Below are positions 1 through 6,754 of a DNA stretch of 46,171 bases, piece after piece. Source of the stretch: an uncultured Eubacteriales bacterium (lineage in GTDB: Bacteria; Bacillota; Clostridia; Oscillospirales; Oscillospiraceae); NCBI GenBank assembly GCA_900552015.1, contig URXY01000007.1:1-46171 (forward strand). Reading direction: 5' to 3'. Every line of letters begins with the position of its first letter. Position 1 is the first letter of the stretch. The translations under genes were made by a program, and so were the position numbers. The notes below the pieces were generated by a model. It did not search any database and was not told where the DNA came from. It saw only the letters and a list, made by a program, of their open reading frames with translations.

Positions 1-47
1 GCACGCCGCCAGCGTTCGTCCTGAGCCAGGATCAAACTCTCAATAAA
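1..47 (-). rRNA. rrs: 16S ribosomal RNA, 5' end only
   Basis: Read on the minus strand, the first bases of the window give the universal 16S 5' end GAGTTTGATCCTGGCTCAG followed by GACGAACGCTGGCGG. Only about 45 bases are present; the rest lies beyond the left edge, so the window probably starts where an assembly broke at an rRNA operon. The mature 5' end is estimated at 45-47 by analogy with other bacteria. Confidence 0.97.
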
Positions 48-255
48 ATGGTATCAACACAGACCTAAGTCTGAGCTAATCTTTATCGAGCTATTTGTCA
101 TAGCTTAAAACTTTTTATCCTTACCCGTTCACCGTAATTGACTTAACCGGCTCACGAGCAAGCTCTGTACATATTGCACAGTTTTATATCTGGTGCTTGT
201 CAAAGTTTCGTTGTTTAATTTACAAGGTGCACGCTCCATTCGCGGAACAGGTGTT
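48..255 (-). other. 16S rRNA leader region
   Basis: About 200 non-coding bases lie between the rRNA promoter and the 16S 5' end. They are AT-rich with short inverted repeats, such as the pair around the central GAGCTTGCTC. I see no ORF and no clear boxA-like antitermination motif. A second TTGACA (minus strand, about 201-206) has no acceptable -10 at normal spacing, so I do not call a second promoter. Confidence 0.6.
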
Positions 256-284
256 ATTTTAACACCTCATTCCTCGTTTGTCAA
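256..284 (-). promoter_or_regulatory. rRNA operon promoter (P1)
   Basis: TTGACA (284-279), a 17-base spacer and TAAAAT (261-256) on the minus strand form a near-consensus sigma-A promoter about 210 bases upstream of 16S. The -10 sits inside a perfect palindrome: AGGTGTTA, TTT, TAACACCT at 249-267. The palindrome may be an operator or simply AT-rich melting DNA. Confidence 0.75.
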
Positions 285-346
285 CAGTTTTTTCCAAACT
301 TTTTGATTTTTCTTCAAACTCTTTTTGAGGTCGTCGGATATAGACA

Positions 347-385
347 ACAGGAGAGGGCGGTATCCCACCCTCTCCTGTCTCTTTT
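347..385. terminator. Hairpin between micro-ORF and rRNA promoter
   Basis: An 11-bp perfect stem (ACAGGAGAGGG at 347-357 pairs with 368-378) has further GG/CC pairing inside its loop. The T-rich tract (CTCTTTTT) follows it on the plus strand only. The nearest gene it could terminate (396-473) is on the minus strand, where no U-run follows. It probably insulates the rRNA promoter or stabilises the micro-ORF mRNA end. Confidence 0.5.
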
Positions 386-395
386 TCACAGCCTC

Positions 396-473
396 TTAGC
401 CGGCGCAGGTGCCAAAGAGCTGGCAAAGCATCGCAAAGAGCCTGCTGCAATCAAACGTGGTGCAGTTGAACAT
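396..473 (-). CDS. 25-residue Cys-rich micro-ORF, unknown function
   Basis: I do not recognise this peptide. ATG at 473 is preceded by a strong ribosome binding site (AAGGAGG at 483-489, 9 bases away), and a good promoter lies further up (525-553). The product has 25 residues with four cysteines (positions 4, 9, 17 and 23) spread over hydrophobic residues, beginning MFNCTTFDCSR and ending QLFGTCAG. It has no signal peptide or charged core. Promoter, RBS, ORF and downstream hairpin in the right order argue for real translation. It could be a regulatory leader peptide, a small metal- or membrane-binding peptide, or a precursor of a modified peptide, although no maturation enzyme is adjacent. 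Its position just upstream of an rRNA operon is unusual. Confidence 0.5.
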   Translation of the reverse strand: MFNCTTFDCSRLFAMLCQLFGTCAG

Positions 474-524
474 GGCGTCTGACCTCCTTGAAGTTTGGGA
501 TATGTCTTGATCAAGGACACGACT

Positions 525-553
525 ATCCTACCTTTTTTCGCGTCCGATTGCAA
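525..553 (-). promoter_or_regulatory. Promoter of the Cys-rich micro-ORF
   Basis: On the minus strand, TTGCAA (553-548), a 17-base spacer and TAGGAT (530-525) lead to the AAGGAGG site and the ATG at 473. The predicted transcript start is about 45 bases upstream of the start codon. Confidence 0.6.
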
Positions 554-641
554 ATGCAATGATTTCCACCGAAAGCAAAGAAGGTCTTCGATTTTCCCTT
601 GTCAGCCCTTTTTCGCGGTGCTATACTATAATAGTCGTTTC

Positions 642-1661
642 TCAGCCGTGATAGATCATGCTGCGGTCGATCTCCGCAAGGGAGTGCGCGCCGCACATAC
701 GCATCGTATCGGCAAGCTCAGCCTTGAGCTTCTGCACGTAGCACTGCACGCCCTCTTCCCCGCCGCCATACACAGCGGTGACAAAGGGACGGCCGATGAG
801 CACCGCGTCCGCGCCGAGCGCGAGCGCCTTGAAGATGTCCATGCCGCTGCGGATGCCGCCGTCGACAAAGATCGTCATCCTGCCGCTGACCGCATCGACG
901 ATCTCCGGCAGGACCTCCGCCGTTGCGGGGCAGTGGTCGAGCACACGGCCGCCGTGGTTTGAAACAACGATGCCGCTCGCGCCCGCTTCCAGAGCCTTTT
1001 CTGCGCCGCGCGTTGTCATAACGCCCTTGATGATGAAGGGGCGCTTCGTCCAGGAGACGATCGTTTTGAGCTCTTCCACGTTCTTGCTGCCCGCAGGAGG
1101 CATCAGCCCCTGCAAAAACGGCAGACCCGCCGCGTCGATATCCATCGCGATGGCGAAGGGCTCCGACGCCTGCACGAGTGCGAACTTTTCACGGATGGTG
1201 TCCATGTCCCACGGCTTGATGGTCGGAACACCGCAGCCGCCGTTCGCTTTGAGCGCCTCAGCCGCACCCTTGACCACCTGCGGGTCGGTACCGTCGCCGG
1301 TAAAGGCGAGGATGCCCGCGTTTGCGCATGCGCGCACAAGGACATTATTATAAGTAAGATCGTCGTACTTGTCCCCGTAGTGAAGACGCATCGCGCCCAC
1401 CGGCGCGGCGAACGCCGGAATCTCAAACGTCCGGCCAAAGAGCGTGAATGAGGTGTCCACCGGTGAATTTCCGCAGATCGTATCCATGTTGACACAGATC
1501 TCGCGCCACTTTTCCGCGTTGCGGATAAAGCCCGTCCCCTCACCCTTGGCGCCGGGTCCCGGCATTGTGTTGCGGCAGACCTTGCCGTTGCAGTCGTTGC
1601 ACGCCTTGCAGTAAGGGCCGATGCAGGTCCTCGCATTCTCTACTACTTCCTGATAAGTCAT
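642..1661 (-). CDS. FMN-dependent alpha-hydroxy-acid oxidizing protein
   Basis: 339 residues of the FMN-dependent 2-hydroxyacid dehydrogenase/oxidase barrel family (lactate or glycolate oxidase type), which oxidises 2-hydroxyacids to 2-oxoacids. The catalytic-His motif SNHGGRVLD (about residue 235) and the phosphate-binding end DGGIRSG...LGADAVLIGRPF are intact. The N-terminus carries five cysteines within 17 residues (C13, C18, C21, C24, C29), which many clostridial members have and classical lactate oxidases lack; they may bind a metal or Fe-S cluster. I chose ATG 1661 (MTYQEVV) because AAAGGGG lies just upstream; an in-frame start 27 bases earlier is possible. The gene stands alone, divergent from the MurE-like gene. 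The substrate cannot be read from sequence. Confidence 0.9.
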   Translation of the reverse strand: MTYQEVVENARTCIGPYCKACNDCNGKVCRNTMPGPGAKGEGTGFIRNAEKWREICVNMDTICGNSPVDTSFTLFGRTFEIPAFAAPVGAMRLHYGDKYDDLTYNNVLVRACANAGILAFTGDGTDPQVVKGAAEALKANGGCGVPTIKPWDMDTIREKFALVQASEPFAIAMDIDAAGLPFLQGLMPPAGSKNVEELKTIVSWTKRPFIIKGVMTTRGAEKALEAGASGIVVSNHGGRVLDHCPATAEVLPEIVDAVSGRMTIFVDGGIRSGMDIFKALALGADAVLIGRPFVTAVYGGGEEGVQCYVQKLKAELADTMRMCGAHSLAEIDRSMIYHG

Positions 1662-1783
1662 TTGAATCTGAATCCCCTTTCGGATCAATTTGCTTGCCCG
1701 TATCGCGCGGGAAAAGTCTCTGCGCGATGCCGCCTATATTTTATCCCGTCCTGACGAAAAATCAAGACCCAAAGGAGCCGCTT

Positions 1784-4531
1784 ATGAACACCGTCCACAC
1801 CTTACAAGAATACGTCGACGCCCTGCGCGCTGCCGGTATCCTGACCGGCTGCACCGCCCCCGAGGCGCTGCTGGCGCGCGGGGTCGAATGTCTGACCTAC
1901 GACACGCGCACGCTGCGTGAAAATGCGCTCTTCATCTGCAAGGGCGCGCATTTTAAGGAGGAATACCTGCGCGATGCGCTCTCGCGCGGCGCGTTTGCCT
2001 ATGTCGCCGAGCAGCAGCACGATGTTGACGCGCCCTGCATCCTTGTCAGCGACATCCGCTATTCCCTCGTCGCGCTCGGCCAGCTCTTTTTTGACCATGT
2101 GACGGACAAGCTCACAAGCGTTGGCATCACCGGCACCAAGGGCAAGAGCACCACCGCCTATTATGTGCGCTACATCTTAAATGACTGGCTGCGCGCGGAA
2201 AATAAGCCTGAGTGCGCCATTCTCTCCTCCATCGACAACTACGACGGCAAGGTAAGTGAGGAGTCCCACATCACGACGCCCGAGGTGCTCGAGCTCTACC
2301 AGCACTTCGAAAATGCTTACGAGTCCGGCATTTCGCACCTTGTGATGGAGGCTTCGTCCCAGGCGCTCAAATACGGCCGCGTGCGCGGCATCACATTCGA
2401 TGTCGGCGCGTTTTTGAACATCGGCAGCGACCACATCAGCCCCATCGAGCACCCGGACTTTGAGGACTATTTCTCTTCCAAGCTTAAAATTTTTGATTCC
2501 TGCCGCGTCGGCTGCGTCAACACCGACGCAAAATATGCAGAGCACGTCATCGAATACGCCAAGGGCCGCTGCGAGCTCATCACCTTCGGCTCGCATGAGA
2601 GCGACACCGTCTCCTGCCGGCATGTGGAAAAACACGAGGACGGGCTTCACTTTACGGTCTCCTCCCCGAAGTACAACGGCGAATTTTCCATCACCATGCC
2701 GGGCCTTTTCAACATCTCCAACGCCCTTGCCGCCATGGCGATCTGCATGGCACTCGACGTGCCGGAGGAATATGTGCGTTCGGGTCTTCGCAAGGCGCGC
2801 GCCGCCGGGCGGATGCAGATCTACGAGAGCCGCGATAAAAAGGTCACCGTCATCGTCGACTACGCGCACAACCGCATGAGCTTTGATGCGCTCTACCGCT
2901 CGACCAAGATCGAATACCCCGGCCGCCAGATGATCTCCGTCTTCGGCTGCCCCGGCTCCCATGCGCTCCAGCGCAGAAAGGACCTCGGCGAGCTGAGCGG
3001 ACAGAACTGCGACTTCGTCTTCATCACCGAGGAGGACTCCGGCGAAGAACCGTTCGCGCAGATCGCCGCCGACATTGAAAAGCACGTCGCCTGCCCGCAC
3101 CTTGTGCTCGAGGACCGCGCCGAGTGCATCCGCCGCGCAATTCTGGACGGCAAAGACGCGCGCGTCATTCTGCTGACCGGCAAGGGAGAAGAGACAACGA
3201 TGAAGCGCGGCAGCGTCTTCGTCCCCTACCCGAGCGACGTCGAGCTCACACTCAAATACCTCGCCGAATACGACAAGGCCCATCTCGCCGCGCCGGCGAG
3301 CAGCGCCAAAAAGGCAAAAAAGGACTTTTTGCCCATCATCCTCGGCAGCGACGAAAACGCCTACGGCACGGCGCGTCTCTTCCAGGAGGCCTATCACGTC
3401 ACACCGTTGCTGCTGTGCACGCAGCAGCTCGTGCCCACGCGCAGCTCACACCTGTTCCTCTGCCGCATCATCCCGAATTTCGAGCGTGAGGAGGTCTTCC
3501 CCGACGCGCTGCTCGCTGTTTTGAAGCAGTGCGCGCAGGACTACGAAAAGCTGCTTGTCATCCCCTGCTCGGACTACTACACCGGTCTTCTCTGCCGCCA
3601 CTACGACCACTTCGAGGGGCTCATCGCCAATCGCTTCATCTCCGATGAACTGCTCGAGACCTTTGATACGAAAGACAAGTTCTACGCCCTCTGCGAGCAG
3701 TACGGCATGGACTATCCCAAGACCGTTGTCGCTTCTCCCGAGGAGCGCGAAAGCGTCGTCGAGCGGCTGCCGTTCGACTTTCCCATCGTCGTCAAGCCCG
3801 AAAACTCCAATGCGCTCGATTATCTCCGCTGCCACTTTGAGGGGCAGAAGAAGGTCTTCTTCTTCGATACGCGCGAGCAGTACCTGACGATGATACACAG
3901 CATGAACCAGTCGGACTACCGCGGCAAGCTCATTCTGCAGGAGTTCATCCCAGGCGGCGATGATGCGATGCGTGTGCTCAACAGCTACTCGGACCTCGAC
4001 GGCCATGTGCGCGCGATGTGCCTCGGCCAGCCGGTGCTTGAATACTACGACCCAAAGTCCGTCGGCAACTATGCCGCCATCATTTCCCGCGGCGATCAGG
4101 CGCTGTACGACAGGATGCAGGAATTCCTCGAAAAGCTCGGCTACGTCGGTTTTTCGAACATCGACATGAAGTACGATTCCCGCACGGGCCGCTACGTGCT
4201 CTTCGAGATCAACCCGCGCCTTGGCCGCAGCAGCTATTTCTGCCGTGCCGCGGGGCTGAACATGATGAAGCTCCTGACTAACGATGTCGTCTACGGCAAG
4301 CGCGAGGACTGCGTCTACAACCACACCGTCGCCCTCTGGCAGAACGTGCCGACCGGCATTCTGCGCCGCTATGTCAAGGATCAGGAGCTCTCCGACGAGC
4401 TCAAGCAGTTCAAGGGCACGCACACGCTCTTCTGCAAGGGCGATCTGCCGCTCTCTCGACTCTATCGCCTGCTGCGCTACTACGCCGCGCAATACCACAA
4501 CTTCCGCGACTACTACTTCGATAAAAAGTGA
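1784..4531 (+). CDS. MurE-like ligase fused to D-aspartate-ligase-like ATP-grasp
   Basis: 915 residues in two catalytic parts. Residues 1-500 are a MurE-type Mur ligase: the P-loop GTKGKST (about 116), the UDP-MurNAc-peptide motif TTPE (about 164), MEASSQAL (about 188), the carbamylated-lysine site FSSKLK (about 232) and VDYAH (about 358). The family's DNPR motif, which reads the third amino acid, is replaced by EEDSGEEP (about 415). Residues 516-915 are an ATP-grasp carboxylate-amine ligase resembling enterococcal D-aspartate ligase (ILGSDENAYGTARLF at its start, VVKPEN at 668, FEINPR at 806). A Lys/Ala-rich linker joins them. Start ATG 1784 follows AAAGGAG. Mur ligases add amino acids to UDP-MurNAc-peptides, and Asl-type enzymes add D-Asp to the stem-peptide lysine. 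A two-step cytoplasmic wall-precursor enzyme is inferred. Cyanophycin synthetase has the opposite domain order. Confidence 0.85.
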   Translation: MNTVHTLQEYVDALRAAGILTGCTAPEALLARGVECLTYDTRTLRENALFICKGAHFKEEYLRDALSRGAFAYVAEQQHDVDAPCILVSDIRYSLVALGQLFFDHVTDKLTSVGITGTKGKSTTAYYVRYILNDWLRAENKPECAILSSIDNYDGKVSEESHITTPEVLELYQHFENAYESGISHLVMEASSQALKYGRVRGITFDVGAFLNIGSDHISPIEHPDFEDYFSSKLKIFDSCRVGCVNTDAKYAEHVIEYAKGRCELITFGSHESDTVSCRHVEKHEDGLHFTVSSPKYNGEFSITMPGLFNISNALAAMAICMALDVPEEYVRSGLRKARAAGRMQIYESRDKKVTVIVDYAHNRMSFDALYRSTKIEYPGRQMISVFGCPGSHALQRRKDLGELSGQNCDFVFITEEDSGEEPFAQIAADIEKHVACPHLVLEDRAECIRRAILDGKDARVILLTGKGEETTMKRGSVFVPYPSDVELTLKYLAEYDKAHLAAPASSAKKAKKDFLPIILGSDENAYGTARLFQEAYHVTPLLLCTQQLVPTRSSHLFLCRIIPNFEREEVFPDALLAVLKQCAQDYEKLLVIPCSDYYTGLLCRHYDHFEGLIANRFISDELLETFDTKDKFYALCEQYGMDYPKTVVASPEERESVVERLPFDFPIVVKPENSNALDYLRCHFEGQKKVFFFDTREQYLTMIHSMNQSDYRGKLILQEFIPGGDDAMRVLNSYSDLDGHVRAMCLGQPVLEYYDPKSVGNYAAIISRGDQALYDRMQEFLEKLGYVGFSNIDMKYDSRTGRYVLFEINPRLGRSSYFCRAAGLNMMKLLTNDVVYGKREDCVYNHTVALWQNVPTGILRRYVKDQELSDELKQFKGTHTLFCKGDLPLSRLYRLLRYYAAQYHNFRDYYFDKK

Positions 4532-4544
4532 CTCCTGTCAAAAG

Positions 4545-4574
4545 AAAAAGGAACGGCTCGTGCCGTTCCTTTTT
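4545..4574. terminator. Bidirectional terminator
   Basis: AAAAAGGAACGGC, loop TCGT, GCCGTTCCTTTTT: a 13-bp stem with A/T tracts on both sides, between convergent genes ending at 4531 (plus) and 4576 (minus). Confidence 0.9.
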
Positions 4575-4575
4575 C

Positions 4576-5493
4576 TTACCAGAATTTTTTCTTTTTGCAC
4601 ACCCACAGGCTCAGCACCACCACGGCGACGCTCACAAGAATGATCGCGGGGTAGCCGTACTTCCAGTGCAGCTCCGGCATACCCGCAAAATTCATCCCGT
4701 ACCAACCGACCAGCAGCGTCAGCGGCAGGAAGATCGTCGTCACGATGGTCAATATCTGCATGATGCGGTTTTGGCGGATGTCGATCTCCGACTGGAAGAG
4801 CGACTGGAGCTGCGCGCAGTATTCGCGCAATAGCTGTGATTCCTCGCGCAGGCGGATGACGCGCTCTTCGAAAAGGCGGAAGAGCCTGCATTCCTCATCG
4901 GAGAAAAAGCCGTTCTCATTTTCCCGCAGCTCGCACGCCACATCATCGAGCTGGGAGTAGTAGCGATACCACGCCATCGTCTCCTTGCGCAGCTCGCTCA
5001 TCGGCGCGCTGAAATCGTCCAGCTCGCCCGCGAGCACGCGGTCTTCGAGCCCCCCCGCGCGGTCCTCGATCTCCTCCAGATGGTGCAGGTCCTTCGCGAT
5101 GAGCAGCTCAAAGAGGTCGTAGAGGAAGCGGCCCACGCTCTTTTCCGTCAGGCGTTTCTCCTTTACGATGCGTTTCAAATAAGACGCTATCATTTCCCCA
5201 TCATCCACCAGCACCACGCGCATTTTCGTCACGAGATAGCCACAGCCAAGACGCGCGCCGTCCTTGCCGCTGCGCGGCAGCGCCAGTGTTCCGCTCAGAC
5301 AGTCCGAGCGCACCTCCGCTTTGCAGACACGCGCGTCCCGCGCGAGCGGCGTATGATGCAGCACGCGCACAAGCCCCGGCAGCTCCGATGTATGCGCCAA
5401 CTCGTCCGAATCAAGCAGCACGACCGCCGCTTCATCTTCCCCCGGCGCGCGTTCCAGCGGCATTAGCGTCTCGCCGATCAAATACCATTTCAT
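4576..5493 (-). CDS. CorA family divalent cation transporter
   Basis: 305 residues. A cytoplasmic N-terminal alpha/beta region is followed by long charged helices (about 110-240) and two C-terminal membrane segments. The first ends in the CorA signature YGMNF, which forms the selectivity loop, and the second ends at a Lys-rich tail (CKKKKFW). The family forms pentameric channels for Mg2+, and some members carry Co2+, Ni2+ or Zn2+. Length and helix layout fit the clostridial CorA-like proteins. Start ATG 5493 is preceded by GGGGG at a normal distance. It is transcribed alone from the promoter at 5523-5552, and the terminator at 4545-4574 closes the unit. Confidence 0.9.
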   Translation of the reverse strand: MKWYLIGETLMPLERAPGEDEAAVVLLDSDELAHTSELPGLVRVLHHTPLARDARVCKAEVRSDCLSGTLALPRSGKDGARLGCGYLVTKMRVVLVDDGEMIASYLKRIVKEKRLTEKSVGRFLYDLFELLIAKDLHHLEEIEDRAGGLEDRVLAGELDDFSAPMSELRKETMAWYRYYSQLDDVACELRENENGFFSDEECRLFRLFEERVIRLREESQLLREYCAQLQSLFQSEIDIRQNRIMQILTIVTTIFLPLTLLVGWYGMNFAGMPELHWKYGYPAIILVSVAVVVLSLWVCKKKKFW

Positions 5494-5522
5494 GTATATT
5501 CCCCCGTGCTATTATTTTTTAT

Positions 5523-5552
5523 ATTGTAGCGCAGAATGGCGAAAAAGTGCAA
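5523..5552 (-). promoter_or_regulatory. Promoter of corA-like gene
   Basis: Minus strand TTGCAC (5552-5547), 18-base spacer, TACAAT (5528-5523), about 30 bases before the start codon. Confidence 0.55.
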
Positions 5553-5671
5553 TGTTTTTCTTCTCCGCCGCCGTGATCTATGATATGATCACAGCAGGCG
5601 GAACTTTTTCTTGCCTTTTGCGTCTAAAGAATTGGAAGATGGAAAAAAATTTCAACAAAAGGAGAAATCGG

Positions 5672-6595
5672 ATGAAAAGAAACTCTCTTTGCGCGCTTAT
5701 ATGCGCGCTCCTGGCATCTCTCGCACTCACGACCTTCGCCTTTGCCGACTTCGGGCCAAAGCCCCAGCTCACCGTGCGCGTCGAAAACGCGCCGCAGGAA
5801 CCCTACTACCTCGACCTGCTCGCCGAGGGCGATTGGGACGCAGAAGACGAGGACAGCAACGACGGCATCGACTGGAGCTATCACGGCAAGGAGAATACGC
5901 TGGACCCTGCACTTCTTACGTCCCTGCGCGACAATGTTCCCACCGGCTGGCACGCCTGCGTGGCGCAGGGTACGACCGGCGCGCCGATCTGGGGCGAGTT
6001 GTACGCAGAAAGCAAGGACGCCTTCGACAACGATCTGCACGTTTTCGGCTACCATGGCGTGCCGAGCACCTACCGCATCATCCTTGTCACGCAGTCCGGC
6101 AAGGTCTGGCTCTCCGACGAGCTTGAACGCAGGGTGTTGCAATCGAGCGTGACCGTTCACTGGGCGGATGATCCAGAAAGCACCACCGTCACCGTCCCCT
6201 CGACCGTCACCGGCTATCTGCTGCAATTCCTTGCGACACTCGTGCCGACGCTCCTCATCGAGGGCATTCTGCTGCTTCTGTTCCGGTATTCCTGGAAAGA
6301 GAATTGGAAAGCATTTTTGCTTGTCAACCTCGTCACACAGGGGGTTCTGGCGGCTGCAAGCAGCGTTCTGAACCTGCAAAACGGCGCAGCCCTCTGGAAC
6401 TATTTCCTTTTCCTTCTCCCAATGGAGGCGGTCGTCCTGCTCATTGAGCTCTACCTCTACGCCGGCCGCGGCCTGCTCACCGGTCACAGCAAGGGCCGTG
6501 CCGCGCTCTATGCTGTGACGGCGAATTTCGCCTCGGCGTTCCTCGGCTACTTCCTCGCCGAGCCCGTCTGGAGCTTCGTCGTGTCCATCTCATAA
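5672..6595 (+). CDS. Secreted-domain membrane protein, unknown function
   Basis: 307 residues; I do not recognise a named function. Residues 1-25 form a signal peptide (MKRN, a hydrophobic core and an AFA-like cleavage site) followed by DFGPKP. About 180 extracellular residues are rich in Asp, Trp and Tyr (QEPYYLDLLAEGDWDAEDED), then about four C-terminal membrane helices from residue 190 on. Start ATG 5672 follows AAGGAG at 9 bases; longer in-frame starts lack a ribosome site. The architecture (an exported sensor-like or binding domain anchored by a helix bundle) resembles uncharacterised clostridial membrane proteins that begin with the same FGPKP segment after cleavage. The gene is monocistronic, with a strong terminator at 6610-6643. 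Confidence 0.75.
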   Translation: MKRNSLCALICALLASLALTTFAFADFGPKPQLTVRVENAPQEPYYLDLLAEGDWDAEDEDSNDGIDWSYHGKENTLDPALLTSLRDNVPTGWHACVAQGTTGAPIWGELYAESKDAFDNDLHVFGYHGVPSTYRIILVTQSGKVWLSDELERRVLQSSVTVHWADDPESTTVTVPSTVTGYLLQFLATLVPTLLIEGILLLLFRYSWKENWKAFLLVNLVTQGVLAAASSVLNLQNGAALWNYFLFLLPMEAVVLLIELYLYAGRGLLTGHSKGRAALYAVTANFASAFLGYFLAEPVWSFVVSIS

Positions 6596-6609
6596 ATACC
6601 ATCTGCGCT

Positions 6610-6643
6610 GCGGCGTTCTCCGGTCGGAGAACGCCGCTCTTTT
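6610..6643 (+). terminator. Rho-independent terminator
   Basis: GCGGCGTTCTCC, loop GGTC, GGAGAACGCCGC, then TCTTTT: a 12-bp perfect stem 14 bases after the stop of the membrane protein gene. Confidence 0.92.
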
Positions 6644-6656
6644 CGTCAAGTCTCAC

Positions 6657-6685
6657 TTGACAAGCCCTCTGACGCTCCTTATAAT
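6657..6685 (+). promoter_or_regulatory. Consensus sigma-A promoter of the nhaC gene
   Basis: TTGACA (6657-6662), 17 bases, TATAAT (6680-6685): a perfect consensus match. The predicted leader is short (about 60 bases) and contains a small hairpin (GCTCC...GGGGC) followed by seven T, at about 6704-6727. The hairpin could attenuate transcription just before the start codon. Confidence 0.88.
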
Positions 6686-6754
6686 AATTCACATCGCACA
6701 AAAAGCTCCGCACAGGGGCCTTTTTTTATGTTTGGAGAAAGAGAGAGTTGCCCC

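Noticed and set aside
201..206. Second rRNA promoter (TTGACA)
   Set aside because: No -10 at 15-19 bases; the nearest TATAAA is only 9 bases away.
259..450. 63-codon frame on the minus strand across the hairpin
   Set aside because: It runs through the hairpin and the rRNA promoter in a different phase from the well-supported micro-ORF, with no ribosome site.
2177..3397. 406-codon antisense frame inside the Mur-ligase gene
   Set aside because: GC-rich third positions open long antisense frames; no motif, no ribosome site, and the sense gene has clear domains. The same applies to 3446-4498.
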